64,000 bases of DNA from positions 33,436 to 97,435 of the forward strand of contig CAMAFR010000001.1 of assembly GCA_945833835.1 (NCBI GenBank). The letters are read 5' to 3'. Shown piece by piece: positions 1-8,856 of the stretch (positions are counted from its first letter, which is position 1; the number at the start of each line of letters is the position of its first letter). This DNA is from an uncultured Bacteroides sp. Its GTDB lineage: Bacteria > Bacteroidota > Bacteroidia > Bacteroidales > Bacteroidaceae. Under the pieces are notes generated by a model. It searched no databases and had not been told where the DNA came from. It was given only the letters and a program-made list of their open reading frames with translations. Both the position numbers and the translations under genes were made by a program.

Positions 1-330
1 GATATGTTCGCCGTGGGCGACACGCTGCTGGCCAACATGAACGTCAGCTCCACGTATGCGTCGGAACCGGAGGAATATAAGGTGACCATCAGCTCGGGAA
101 GCATTTCGGGCACCTTCCAGGGCTATTCGCTGATGTCCACCGCCTACTCCAGTGCCTCAGTGCCTACGGGATGGCTGTTGCCGCTCAAGTACCTCCGTCC
201 GCAGCGTACACAGTCGTCTGCCGACGTGGCACGTGTCCGGCTCATTGTGCCGCACAGTGCCGGTTCGTACAATGCCTCCAATTACGTCTATCCCGCTTAT
301 TACGAAATCACTTATAATTTAGGTAAATAA
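1..330 (+). CDS. C-terminal fragment, probable DUF4827 (FKBP-like) lipoprotein
   Basis: This is the last 109 codons of a gene that begins before the window; the frame is open from base 1 and stops at 328-330. The visible part contains a stretch of the form VPTGWLLPLKY followed by VRLIVPHSAG and YPAYYEITY. From memory this matches the end of the Bacteroidota DUF4827 family, which are predicted FKBP-fold lipoproteins often found next to glmM. The N-terminus, where a lipobox would lie, is not in the window, so both family and location are inferred. The next gene, glmM, starts 9 bases after the stop and is probably cotranscribed. Confidence 0.6.
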   Translation, partial: DMFAVGDTLLANMNVSSTYASEPEEYKVTISSGSISGTFQGYSLMSTAYSSASVPTGWLLPLKYLRPQRTQSSADVARVRLIVPHSAGSYNASNYVYPAYYEITYNLGK

Positions 331-339
331 AGGAATACT

Positions 340-1728
340 ATGACACTAATCAAATCAATTTCCGGAATCCGTGGTACCATCGGTGGCCGTGCAGGCGAAG
401 GCCTGAATCCGTTGGACATTGTGAAGTTTACGTCGGCATACGCGACGCTGATCCGTAAGACGACCACTGTGCAGACCAACAAGATTGTCGTGGGACGCGA
501 TGCGCGCGTCTCGGGCGAGATGGTGAAGAATGTGGTATGCGGTACGCTGATGGGAATGGGCTTCGATGTGGTGAACATCGGGCTGGCCTCTACGCCGACC
601 ACCGAGCTGGCCGTGACTATGGAACAGGCGTGCGGCGGCATCATCTTGACCGCCAGCCATAACCCGAAGCAGTGGAATGCCTTGAAGCTGCTGAACGAAA
701 AAGGGGAGTTCCTGAATGCGGCCGAAGGCAACGAGGTATTGCGCATCGCCGCTGCCGAAGCGTTTGAGTTTGCCGACATCGACCATCTGGGCACCTATAC
801 GGAAGACACTTCCTACGACCAGCGGCACATCGACAGTGTGCTGGCGTTGAAGCTGGTGGATGTGGAGGCCATCCGCAAGGCCGGATTCCGGGTGGCGATT
901 GACTGTGTCAACTCGGTGGGCGGACTGGTCCTGCCCAAATTGCTGGAACAGCTGGGCGTGGCGCACGTGGAGCGACTCTATTGTGACCCCACCGGTGATT
1001 TCCAGCACAACCCCGAACCCCTCGAAAAGAACTTGGGCGACATCATGGGACTGATGAGAAAAGGCGGCAACGATGTGGCGTTTGTCGTCGATCCTGATGT
1101 AGACCGGCTGGCCATCATCTGCGAGAACGGCGAGATGTATGGCGAAGAGTACACACTGGTGACGGTGGCCGACTATATCCTGAAGCATACGCCGGGCAAT
1201 ACCGTCTCTAACCTGAGCTCCACACGTGCGCTGCGCGACGTCACCCGCCGGTATGGACAGACCTATGCGGCAGCGGCCGTGGGCGAGGTGAATGTGGTGA
1301 CGAAAATGAAAGAGGTGCAGGCCGTCATCGGTGGCGAAGGCAATGGCGGAGTCATCTATCCCGCATCGCACTACGGACGTGACGCGCTGGTGGGGATTGC
1401 CTTGTTCTTGAGCCATCTGGCACACGAAGGCAAGAAGGTGAGCGAGCTGCGTGCCACTTATCCCAATTACTGCATCGCCAAGAACCGGATAGACCTGACT
1501 CCCGAAACGGATGTGGACGCCATCCTTGTCAAGGTGAAGGAACTCTACAAGGACGAGGAAATCAACGATATCGACGGGGTGAAGATTGATTTCCCCGACA
1601 AGTGGGTACACCTGCGTAAGAGCAATACCGAACCCATTATCCGTGTCTACTCGGAAGCCGCCACGATGGAGGCTGCCGATGAGCTGGGCAAGCAGGTGAT
1701 GGACGTGGTGTACAGCCTGGCCCGATAG
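340..1728 (+). CDS. glmM: Phosphoglucosamine mutase GlmM
   Basis: The enzyme interconverts glucosamine-6-phosphate and glucosamine-1-phosphate in the cytoplasm, a step toward UDP-GlcNAc for peptidoglycan and lipid A. All alpha-D-phosphohexomutase landmarks are present in order: the TASHNP loop with the phosphorylated serine (Ser106), the metal-binding DPDVDR loop at 251-256, the sugar-binding GGEGNGG at 331-337, and a C-terminal phosphate-binding RKSNTEPIIR. At 462 residues it has the usual family length. The ATG at 340 follows the upstream stop by 9 bases. A phosphoglucomutase activity cannot be excluded from sequence alone, but the family assignment is firm. Confidence 0.93.
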   Translation: MTLIKSISGIRGTIGGRAGEGLNPLDIVKFTSAYATLIRKTTTVQTNKIVVGRDARVSGEMVKNVVCGTLMGMGFDVVNIGLASTPTTELAVTMEQACGGIILTASHNPKQWNALKLLNEKGEFLNAAEGNEVLRIAAAEAFEFADIDHLGTYTEDTSYDQRHIDSVLALKLVDVEAIRKAGFRVAIDCVNSVGGLVLPKLLEQLGVAHVERLYCDPTGDFQHNPEPLEKNLGDIMGLMRKGGNDVAFVVDPDVDRLAIICENGEMYGEEYTLVTVADYILKHTPGNTVSNLSSTRALRDVTRRYGQTYAAAAVGEVNVVTKMKEVQAVIGGEGNGGVIYPASHYGRDALVGIALFLSHLAHEGKKVSELRATYPNYCIAKNRIDLTPETDVDAILVKVKELYKDEEINDIDGVKIDFPDKWVHLRKSNTEPIIRVYSEAATMEAADELGKQVMDVVYSLAR

Positions 1729-1737
1729 GCTCGGGGG

Positions 1738-2871
1738 TCATTCTACCCAGAGCAGGTCGCTCATAATGCCATCAGAGATGAAGATGCCTTGTTCCGTCAG
1801 GACCAGGACATCTTCATCTTTTTTTGTCAGATGTCCCCGGGCGATGTGGGGAGCCGCCATCTTCAGGCAGTAGTCGTACAGACGGGTGCCGAAGCGGCAT
1901 CTCAGCTGCTGGAGCGACAGCCCCCAGCAGGTCCGCAGGGAGGTGATGATGAAGTCGTTGTAACGGGTGGGGAGGTCCAGCGTCTCGGTCTCGTGGAAGG
2001 GACGTCCCTGCTGCACCGAGGTGAGGTACTCGCTGAGTGACGACACATTCCACCGGCGGGTGTTGCCGTCGTAGGAGTGGGCCGACGGGCCGCATCCCAA
2101 GTAGTGCTGGCCGGTCCAGTAACTCGAATTGTGGCGGGAGTGGCATCCTGGCAGGCAGAAGTTGGAGATTTCGTAGTGCTCGTAGCCGTTCTGCCGCAGG
2201 TGGCGCATCAGGCGGGTGAACATCGCCAGGCTCAGCTCCTCGTTGGCTTCAGTCACCCGGTGGGCCTCGCGCAGCTGCCAGAGGGGAGTCCCCTCCTCAT
2301 AAATAAGGTGATAGGCCGAAATGTGTTCCGGTCGCAGTGCGGTGGCCGTCTCCAGGTCGTGTTGCCATTGTTCCTCGGTTTCGTCCGGCAGTCCGTACAT
2401 CAGGTCGATGCTGATGTTGCCGAACCCGGCTTGGCGGCAGTGGTGGAAAGCCGTTACGGCCTGTGCGGCCGTATGGCGGCGGTTCAGGGTCTGCAGCAGC
2501 CCTTCATCAAAGGTCTGTATGCCGATGCTCAGCCGGTTGAATGGCAGGTCGGCCAGTTGCCCGATGTAGGCCTCGGTCAGGTCATCGGGGTTGGCTTCCA
2601 GGGTGATTTCGGCGTTGGGGTCGATGTCGTACAGCTGGTAGAGGGTGTCGAAGAGCTTCCGGAAGTCCTCTGGGAGCAGTTGGGAGGGAGTGCCCCCTCC
2701 AAAGTAGAGGGTCTCCACCGGTTCGCCGTGCAGGTAGTCCTTCCGGTCCGCCAGCTCCCGGCAGAGCGCACGGATATAGGCGCCCCTCAGGCGCCCCTCG
2801 GTGGTGGAGTAGAAGTCGCAGTAAAGGCAACGCCGTTTGCAGAAAGGGATATGTAGATAAATGCCAGCCAT
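1738..2871 (-). CDS. hemW: Radical SAM heme chaperone HemW
   Basis: A radical SAM protein of the HemW family, which binds heme and delivers it to membrane cytochromes; it was formerly annotated as an oxygen-independent coproporphyrinogen oxidase. Near the N-terminus it has the CX3CX2C cluster motif in FCKRRCLYCDF, followed by YFGGGTPS and TLEANPDDL, typical of HemN/HemW. It lacks the extra N-terminal extension of true HemN, which favours HemW. I start it at the ATG at 2871 (MAGIYLHIPF), giving 377 residues, because the 11 residues of a longer frame are not conserved-looking. It converges on glmM with 9 bases between the stop codons. Confidence 0.9.
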   Translation of the reverse strand: MAGIYLHIPFCKRRCLYCDFYSTTEGRLRGAYIRALCRELADRKDYLHGEPVETLYFGGGTPSQLLPEDFRKLFDTLYQLYDIDPNAEITLEANPDDLTEAYIGQLADLPFNRLSIGIQTFDEGLLQTLNRRHTAAQAVTAFHHCRQAGFGNISIDLMYGLPDETEEQWQHDLETATALRPEHISAYHLIYEEGTPLWQLREAHRVTEANEELSLAMFTRLMRHLRQNGYEHYEISNFCLPGCHSRHNSSYWTGQHYLGCGPSAHSYDGNTRRWNVSSLSEYLTSVQQGRPFHETETLDLPTRYNDFIITSLRTCWGLSLQQLRCRFGTRLYDYCLKMAAPHIARGHLTKKDEDVLVLTEQGIFISDGIMSDLLWVE

Positions 2872-2891
2872 ACAATCTATGTTTTCATGGA

Positions 2892-2899
2892 CAAAAGTA
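2892..2899 (-). promoter_or_regulatory. -7 element for hemW
   Basis: On the minus strand this reads TACTTTTG, an exact match to the Bacteroidota -7 consensus TAnnTTTG, 20 bases upstream of the chosen hemW start. No clear TTTG -33 box is seen at the right distance. Confidence 0.5.
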
Positions 2900-3044
2900 G
2901 CCATTTTTTGCCGTACTGCTATGGGGCTGCCCTAAAACATAGTTTTTACAGTTGCTAATTTCGGTTTAATTGTCTAATTTGCGCACTCATTCGAAGAGAT
3001 ATGAGAAGCATATCCTTTTGTAACTAATTAAATCTCGGAATACC

Positions 3045-5204
3045 ATGAAAGTATATCAGACTAACGAAATCAAAAACATTGCGCTCCTTGGCAATGACGG
3101 ATCAGGTAAAACCACTCTCACGGAAGCCTTGCTCTATGAGAGTGGTATCATAAAACGTCGCGGCAGAATTACTGCCAAAAACACTGTCAGCGATTATTTC
3201 CCGGTAGAGCAGGAGTATGGTTACTCTGTTTTCTCTACCGTTTATCATGTAGAGTGGAATGGAAAGAAACTGAACATCATCGACTGTCCGGGAAGTGACG
3301 ATTTCGTGGGGGCCGCTATTACTGCATTGAACGTGACGGATACTGCCATCCTGCTCCTCAACAGCCAGTATGGGCCTGAGGTGGGTACGCAGAACCATTT
3401 CCGTTATACGGAGAAACTGGGCAAGCCGGTCATCTTCTTAGTGAACCAGCTGGATAGCGAGAAATGCGATTACGACCGGGTGCTGGAGCAGCTGAAGGAA
3501 AACTACGGCTCGAAAGTGGTGCCTGTACAATATCCGCTGACCACCGGGCCGGGTTTCAACGCATTGATTGATGTGCTTTTGATGAAGAAATATTCTTGGG
3601 GACCGGAAGGCGGCGAGCCGACCATTGAAGACATCCCCGAAGAGGAAATGGACAAGGCTCAGGAGTGGCACAAGGCCCTGGTGGAAGCGGCTGCCGAACA
3701 CGATGAGACCCTGATGGAGAAATTCTTCGAATCCGAATCGCTGACCGAAGACGAGATGCGTGAGGGTATCCGTAAGGGACTCGTGGCACGAGGCATATTC
3801 CCCGTGTTCTGCGTATGCGCCGGCAAGGACATGGGCGTACGCCGACTGATGGAGTTCCTGGGCAATGTGGTGCCGTTTGTAGACGAAATGCCGAAGGTGC
3901 ACAACACACGCGGCGAAGTGGTGGTGCCCGACCCGAACGGACCGGCTTCGCTGTACTTCTTCAAGACCGCTGTTGAGCCGCATATCGGCGATGTGCAGTA
4001 TTTCAAGGTGATGAGTGGCGTGGTGCACGAAGGAGATGACCTGTCGAATGCCGACCGCGGTTCGAAAGAGCGTATGGCACAGCTGTATGTGTGCGCCGGC
4101 GCTATCCGTGAGAAGGTAGAGGAGCTGCGTGCCGGTGATATCGGTTGTACGGTGAAGCTCAAGGATGTGAAGACGGGCAACACGCTCAACGGCAAGGACT
4201 GCGAGAACCGTTTCAATTTCATTAAATATCCGAACCCCAAATATACCCGTGCCATCAAGGCTGTCAATGAGTCGGAAACCGAAAAGATGATGGCGGTGCT
4301 CAACCGTATGCGCGAGGAAGACCCGACGTGGGTGGTAGAGCAGTCAAAGGAACTGAAGCAGATTCTGGTACACGGACAGGGCGAATTCCATCTCCGTACC
4401 TTGAAATGGCGTCTGGAAAACAACGAGAAACTGCAGGTACAATACCTCGAACCGAAGATTCCGTATCGTGAGACCATCACCAAGTCTGCCCGTGCCGACT
4501 ATCGTCATAAGAAACAGTCGGGCGGTGCCGGCCAGTTTGGCGAAGTGCACCTCATCATCGAGCCTTACTACGAGGGTATGCCCGATCCCGATACCTATAA
4601 GTTCAACGGCCAGGAATTCAAGATGAACGTGAAGGGCATGGAAACCATTGATTTGGAATGGGGCGGCAAGCTGGTGTTCGTCAATTGTGTCGTGGGCGGT
4701 GCCATTGACGCGCGCTTCATGCCGGCCATCCTGAAAGGTATCATGAGCCGTATGGAGCAGGGACCGCTCACCGGTTCGTATGCCCGTGATGTCCGTGTCA
4801 TTGTCTACGACGGCAAGATGCACCCGGTAGATTCCAATGAAATCTCCTTCATGCTGGCCGGTCGCAACGCTTTCAGCGAGGCCTTCAAGAACGCCGGTCC
4901 GAAGATTCTGGAGCCCATCTATGATGTGGAAGTCTTCGTCCCCAGTGACAAGTTGGGCGACGTGATGAGCGACATGCAGGGTCGTCGTGGCATGATTATG
5001 GGTATGAGCAGCGAGAAAGGTTACGAGAAGCTGGTGGCTAAAGTGCCTTTGAAGGAAATGTCGAACTATTCCACTGCCTTGAGTTCCTTGACGGGCGGAC
5101 GGGCCTCGTTCATCATGCGTTTTGCCAGCTATGAGCTGGTACCGATGGATGTACAGGCCAAGCTGATGAAGGACTTCGAGGAACAGGAGAAAGCCGAAGC
5201 TTAA
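3045..5204 (+). CDS. fusA2: Elongation factor G paralogue (EF-G2 type) with altered GTPase motifs
   Basis: A 719-residue translation factor with full EF-G architecture: GTP-binding domain, domain II, and C-terminal domains including the GRRGMIMG-like loop region of domain V. The P-loop is GNDGSGKT (16-23), G3 is DCPGS instead of DTPGH so the catalytic histidine is replaced by Ser84, G4 is NQLD (134-137) instead of NKxD, and the switch I region lacks the usual RGITI. Known from the family: the Bacteroides thetaiotaomicron paralogue EF-G2 supports translation during carbon starvation in the gut and was reported to lack GTPase activity. This gene appears to be its orthologue. It stands alone, with its own terminator. 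Confidence 0.88.
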   Translation: MKVYQTNEIKNIALLGNDGSGKTTLTEALLYESGIIKRRGRITAKNTVSDYFPVEQEYGYSVFSTVYHVEWNGKKLNIIDCPGSDDFVGAAITALNVTDTAILLLNSQYGPEVGTQNHFRYTEKLGKPVIFLVNQLDSEKCDYDRVLEQLKENYGSKVVPVQYPLTTGPGFNALIDVLLMKKYSWGPEGGEPTIEDIPEEEMDKAQEWHKALVEAAAEHDETLMEKFFESESLTEDEMREGIRKGLVARGIFPVFCVCAGKDMGVRRLMEFLGNVVPFVDEMPKVHNTRGEVVVPDPNGPASLYFFKTAVEPHIGDVQYFKVMSGVVHEGDDLSNADRGSKERMAQLYVCAGAIREKVEELRAGDIGCTVKLKDVKTGNTLNGKDCENRFNFIKYPNPKYTRAIKAVNESETEKMMAVLNRMREEDPTWVVEQSKELKQILVHGQGEFHLRTLKWRLENNEKLQVQYLEPKIPYRETITKSARADYRHKKQSGGAGQFGEVHLIIEPYYEGMPDPDTYKFNGQEFKMNVKGMETIDLEWGGKLVFVNCVVGGAIDARFMPAILKGIMSRMEQGPLTGSYARDVRVIVYDGKMHPVDSNEISFMLAGRNAFSEAFKNAGPKILEPIYDVEVFVPSDKLGDVMSDMQGRRGMIMGMSSEKGYEKLVAKVPLKEMSNYSTALSSLTGGRASFIMRFASYELVPMDVQAKLMKDFEEQEKAEA

Positions 5205-5230
5205 GTCCCTGCCTCTGGAGGGAAGACAAC

Positions 5231-5293
5231 GCCACCGGGATACAGCGTGTGATTGTTTGCAGACAATGCGCCGCTGTGTCCCGGTGGCTTTTT
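5231..5293 (+). terminator. Terminator after the EF-G2 gene
   Basis: A 17-bp stem (5231-5247 with 5272-5288, one G-T pair) starting GCCACCGGG and ending CCCGGTGGC, with a further small inner stem, is followed directly by TTTTTA. It lies 26 bases after the stop codon. Confidence 0.85.
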
Positions 5294-5344
5294 AGGGGGC
5301 CGCCCTGTTTCAGGCGGCGACGGTCGAACAATTTCCCCGCTTCG

Positions 5345-5376
5345 TTTGTTGTTACATTAAAATTTGATTATTTTTG
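5345..5376 (+). promoter_or_regulatory. Promoter of rprXY
   Basis: TTTG at 5345-5348, 20 bases, then TATTTTTG at 5369-5376: both boxes of the Bacteroidota housekeeping promoter at correct spacing. This predicts a leader of about 135 bases before rprX. A second -7-like TAAATTTG at 5504-5511 lies only 6 bases before the ATG and has no partner box. Confidence 0.65.
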
Positions 5377-5516
5377 CAATCCAGCAGGGTATATGCAGGA
5401 TTGTAGGTGTAAAATTGATAAGTTCAACAGTCGGTTTGGTTAAATCAAGACAAATTGCGGTGCAAAACTTGTTAATGATAGCCACAATTAGGAAATAGGT
5501 TGTTAAATTTGCCTCC

Positions 5517-7067
5517 ATGAAGAAGTCAACTATTTGGATATTAGGAGTGGTAATGGGTCTCTCGTTCCTCAGTCTGCTGTACTTGCAGGTGAGCTACATC
5601 GAAGAGATGGTCAAGATGCGCAAGGAGCAGTTTGAAGAAAACGTAGGGCGCAGCTTGGCACAGGCGGTACATAACCTTGAGCTGGTGGAGACGAAGCGCT
5701 ATCTGGAGCAGGACATGGCCACCACGCATCCGGCAGGGCTGATGCCCGGACAAGACCTCCGGACTCCGGACCGGGAGGAGCTGGTAGAGCAACACCGCTA
5801 CACGATGAAGGTGGACCAGGGAGGTTCGTCATATTCCACGTTCGAACTGAAGACCTTCACCAAACGTCCGTCGAGTGTGCCGAAAGTGATTATCTCGACC
5901 GGGAAAAACATTCCCCAGACCGCCCATGCGTTGCAGGAAATCCTGAAGGAGCGGTACATCTACCAGCGGGCTTTGCTGGACGAGGTGGTCTACAACATGC
6001 TCTATACGGCGAGTGACAAGCCCTTGAAGGACCGGGTCAATTTCAACCAGCTGAATCATTTTCTGAAGGCCGAACTGCTGAACAATGGGGTGGACATCCC
6101 TTACCATTTCTCGGTGACCGACCGGAACGGAAAGGAAGTCTATCGGTGTTCGGATTATGTGTACAGCAACGAGAAGGTCTATTCGCGGCTGTTGTTTGAG
6201 AAAGACCCTCCGGCCAAGATGGGGTTCGTCAATGTGTTTTTTCCTACCATCAACAGCTACATCTTCAGCTCGGTGCGCTTCATGATACCATCGCTTGTCT
6301 TCACGCTGGTGCTGCTGGTGACGTTCATCTTCACCATCTACATCATTTTCAGGCAGAAGAAGCTGACGGAAATCAAGAATGATTTCATCAACAACATGAC
6401 GCATGAGTTCAAGACACCGATCTCCACCATCTCGCTGGCGGCACAGATGCTGAACGACCCTTCGGTGGGGAAATCGCCCGCCATGTTCAAGCACATCTCG
6501 GGGGTCATCAATGACGAGACGAAACGCCTGCGCTTCCAGGTAGAGAAGGTGTTGCAGATGTCCATGTTCGAACGCCAGAAGGCGACGCTGAAGATGAAGG
6601 AGCTGGATGCGAACGAACTGATATATAATGTGACCAATACCTTCCGGCTGAAAGTGGAAAACAGCCAGGGGCAGCTGGAAGTGTTGCTCGACGCGGACGA
6701 CCCGTTTGTGTTTGTCGATGAGATGCATTTCACCAATGTGATTTTCAACCTGCTGGACAATGCCATGAAGTACAAGAAGCCCGATGTGAATATTTGGCTG
6801 AAGGTGCGCACCTGGAACGAAAACGGCAAGCTGTATATCTCTATTGAGGACAATGGCATCGGCATCAAGAAGGAGAATCTGAAGAAGATATTCGAGAAGT
6901 TCTATCGGGTGCATACCGGCAACCTGCATGACGTGAAAGGGTTCGGCCTCGGACTGGCTTACGTGAAGAAAATCATCCAGGATCATAAGGGGACGATTCG
7001 TGCCGAGAGCGACCTGAACGTGGGAACGAAATTTATAATTGTATTACCGTTATTTAAAGAAGAGTGA
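5517..7067 (+). CDS. rprX: Two-component sensor histidine kinase RprX
   Basis: An inner-membrane sensor kinase of 516 residues. It has a first membrane segment at about 6-26, a periplasmic sensing region to about 253, and a second membrane segment at about 255-278. The HisKA domain carries the phosphorylated His296 in NMTHEFKTPIS, and the HATPase part shows the N box (FNLLDNAMKYK), G1 (DNGIGIK) and G2 (GFGLGLAYV). The sequence and its pairing with the next gene match RprX of Bacteroides fragilis, first found through effects on tetQ expression. The signal it senses is not known from sequence. Confidence 0.88.
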   Translation: MKKSTIWILGVVMGLSFLSLLYLQVSYIEEMVKMRKEQFEENVGRSLAQAVHNLELVETKRYLEQDMATTHPAGLMPGQDLRTPDREELVEQHRYTMKVDQGGSSYSTFELKTFTKRPSSVPKVIISTGKNIPQTAHALQEILKERYIYQRALLDEVVYNMLYTASDKPLKDRVNFNQLNHFLKAELLNNGVDIPYHFSVTDRNGKEVYRCSDYVYSNEKVYSRLLFEKDPPAKMGFVNVFFPTINSYIFSSVRFMIPSLVFTLVLLVTFIFTIYIIFRQKKLTEIKNDFINNMTHEFKTPISTISLAAQMLNDPSVGKSPAMFKHISGVINDETKRLRFQVEKVLQMSMFERQKATLKMKELDANELIYNVTNTFRLKVENSQGQLEVLLDADDPFVFVDEMHFTNVIFNLLDNAMKYKKPDVNIWLKVRTWNENGKLYISIEDNGIGIKKENLKKIFEKFYRVHTGNLHDVKGFGLGLAYVKKIIQDHKGTIRAESDLNVGTKFIIVLPLFKEE

Positions 7068-7068
7068 T

Positions 7069-7770
7069 ATGGAAGAGAAATTGCGAATTTTGCTGTGCGA
7101 GGATGATGAGAATCTTGGCATGCTGTTGAGAGAGTATCTGCAGGCAAAAGGTTATTCTGCCGAACTTTGTCCGGATGGGGAAGCCGGGTACAAGTCTTTC
7201 CTGAAGAATAAATTCGATTTGTGTGTGCTGGATGTCATGATGCCCAAAAAAGACGGCTTCACGCTGGCGCAGGAAATCCGTCAGGCCAATGCGGAGATAC
7301 CCATCATTTTCCTGACAGCCAAGACGCTGAAGGAGGATATCCTGGAGGGCTTCAAGATAGGTGCGGACGATTATATCACCAAGCCGTTCTCCATGGAAGA
7401 GCTGACCTTCCGTATCGAGGCCATCCTGCGAAGGGTGAGAGGCAAGCGTTCGAAAGAAAGCAATATGTACAAGATAGGCCGTTTCACGTTCGACACGCAG
7501 AAGCAGATTCTTACCATCGGCGACAAGCAGACCAAGCTCACCACGAAGGAGTCTGAACTGTTGGGCCTGCTCTGCGCCCATGCCAACGAGATTCTCCAGC
7601 GTGACTTTGCGCTGAAGACCATCTGGATTGACGACAACTATTTCAACGCCCGTAGCATGGACGTGTACATCACCAAGCTGCGCAAGCATCTCAGGGCCGA
7701 TGACTCGATTGAAATCATCAATATCCACGGCAAGGGCTACAAGCTCATTACGCCTGAACCCGAAGAATGA
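7069..7770 (+). CDS. rprY: Response regulator RprY (OmpR family)
   Basis: A 233-residue DNA-binding response regulator. The receiver domain has the acidic pair in CEDDE, phospho-acceptor Asp55 in VLDVMMPKKDG, Thr83 and Lys105; the C-terminal half is a winged helix of the OmpR/PhoB type ending in RGKGYKL-like INIHGKGYKLI. I start it at 7069, one base after the rprX stop, because this removes a ten-residue extension overlapping rprX. It is the expected partner of RprX; in Porphyromonas gingivalis an orphan RprY acts as a redox-related regulator. Confidence 0.9.
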   Translation: MEEKLRILLCEDDENLGMLLREYLQAKGYSAELCPDGEAGYKSFLKNKFDLCVLDVMMPKKDGFTLAQEIRQANAEIPIIFLTAKTLKEDILEGFKIGADDYITKPFSMEELTFRIEAILRRVRGKRSKESNMYKIGRFTFDTQKQILTIGDKQTKLTTKESELLGLLCAHANEILQRDFALKTIWIDDNYFNARSMDVYITKLRKHLRADDSIEIINIHGKGYKLITPEPEE

Positions 7771-7803
7771 CGGGAGAAAGGCGCTCCCGACCCTCAAAAG
7801 AAG

Positions 7804-7846
7804 AGGCTGCCCCGATGAATCAAGATTCAAAGGGCAGCCTTTTCTT
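7804..7846 (+). terminator. Terminator after rprY
   Basis: A 10-bp region AGGCTGCCC (from 7804) pairs with GGGCAGCCT (7832-7840) and is followed by TTTCTTG, about 30 bases after the rprY stop. Confidence 0.75.
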
Positions 7847-7885
7847 GTTCCCTTGCCGATAGGCGATAATGGTGGGGAGTGGGTG

Positions 7886-8062
7886 TCAGTCGGTGATGCG
7901 CTTGTTCAATACGATATAGGCAATCAGACCCAAGATAATCAATACCATTGAGCTGCCCAATACTGAGTTGTCATTGACATTGCCTGTTGCAAAACATGCA
8001 ATCAGAATGACTGCACCGAGGATAACCAAAATCACTCCTAAATACTTCAATAAGCTTTTCAT
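7886..8062 (-). CDS. 58-residue two-helix membrane protein
   Basis: A short reading frame of 58 residues, MKSLLKYLGVILV at the start and VLNKRITD at the end. It is almost wholly hydrophobic, with two predicted membrane helices at about 5-25 and 36-52 separated by a short polar turn (NVNDNS), and a positively charged C-terminus. I do not recognise a named function; small proteins of this shape are frequent in Bacteroidota and are usually annotated as hypothetical. It lies 158 bases downstream of the MarR-type gene on the same strand and may be cotranscribed with it, as no TAnnTTTG box is seen between them. It converges on rprY. Confidence 0.6.
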   Translation of the reverse strand: MKSLLKYLGVILVILGAVILIACFATGNVNDNSVLGSSMVLIILGLIAYIVLNKRITD

Positions 8063-8220
8063 GTGTGTCTTCTATTTAATGGTTTATTATATTCTTTTCA
8101 AGTGCGTGCCTGCGCATATCTTACTTGCAAAGAAAAGCATAATTCTTGTATCAAAAAAATAATTCAGCGAAAAAATGCATAAATCCGTGGGTTACTCCTG
8201 CATTTTTTTACTAATTCACC

Positions 8221-8667
8221 CTATGATTTGGTATTGGTGAATACTTTTCTGAGCGTTTCCTGGCTGATGCGCAGTTCTTCGAGCGTCAGCCCGTGGAGCG
8301 CTTCCTTGAGTGTCTTGTTGGCGATGAAGCGCGCCTTCGCTTCGAGGTCTTTGCCAGTCTTGGTGAGATGCACCAGGTTGATGCGCCGGTCGCGTTTGTC
8401 CGAGATGCGCACCACCAAATGCAGTTTCTCCATATTGTCAATCAGTCGGGTCATGCTGGGCTTGTCCTTGAAGGTGGCGTTGCACAGTTCCTGTTGGGTG
8501 ACCCCGTCTTTCTCCCACAGGAAAAGCAGGACCGTCCACTGTTCGGGCGTGATGTCGACACCGTTCAGCCGGAAGTTCCGGCTCAGTTTCCTGTTGATGG
8601 CTGCCGATACCTTCCCGTTCAGGATGGCGAATATGAGCTGGATGTCAAAATCAAATTGTTCTATCAT
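8221..8667 (-). CDS. MarR family transcriptional regulator
   Basis: A 148-residue winged helix-turn-helix repressor or activator. The recognisable core is ITPEQWTVLLFLWEKDGVTQQEL, then the recognition helix KPSMTRLIDNMEK and the wing RDRRINLVHLT, as in MarR. I use the internal ATG at 8667 (MIEQFDFD) because the 11 residues ahead of it are His/Lys-rich and unlike the family. It is divergent from rpsF with 189 bases between the starts. A -7 box (TATCTTTG read on the minus strand, 8698-8705) lies about 30 bases upstream. The ligand and target genes are unknown. Confidence 0.85.
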   Translation of the reverse strand: MIEQFDFDIQLIFAILNGKVSAAINRKLSRNFRLNGVDITPEQWTVLLFLWEKDGVTQQELCNATFKDKPSMTRLIDNMEKLHLVVRISDKRDRRINLVHLTKTGKDLEAKARFIANKTLKEALHGLTLEELRISQETLRKVFTNTKS

Positions 8668-8777
8668 TCGATGATGTTTTTTGTGATGACTGCTTTGCAA
8701 AGATACGATTCTTTTGTGAGATTATGCTTTTAGGGCGGATAAATAACATTCTTTATCAGAGAAAAAGCGGATAAATG

Positions 8778-8808
8778 TTTGTGGTATTCAGATAAAGTTG
8801 TACCTTTG
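8778..8808 (+). promoter_or_regulatory. Promoter of rpsF-rpsR-rplI
   Basis: TTTG at 8778-8781, 19 bases, TACCTTTG at 8801-8808: a complete Bacteroidota promoter, predicting a leader of roughly 43 bases before rpsF. Confidence 0.8.
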
Positions 8809-8856
8809 CGCCGCATTTAAAAAATAAATCATTTATAAATTTAACCAACGAATAGT

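Noticed and set aside
355..1611. Minus-strand open frame of 418 codons
   Set aside because: Opposite glmM, whose active-site motifs are all present on the plus strand.
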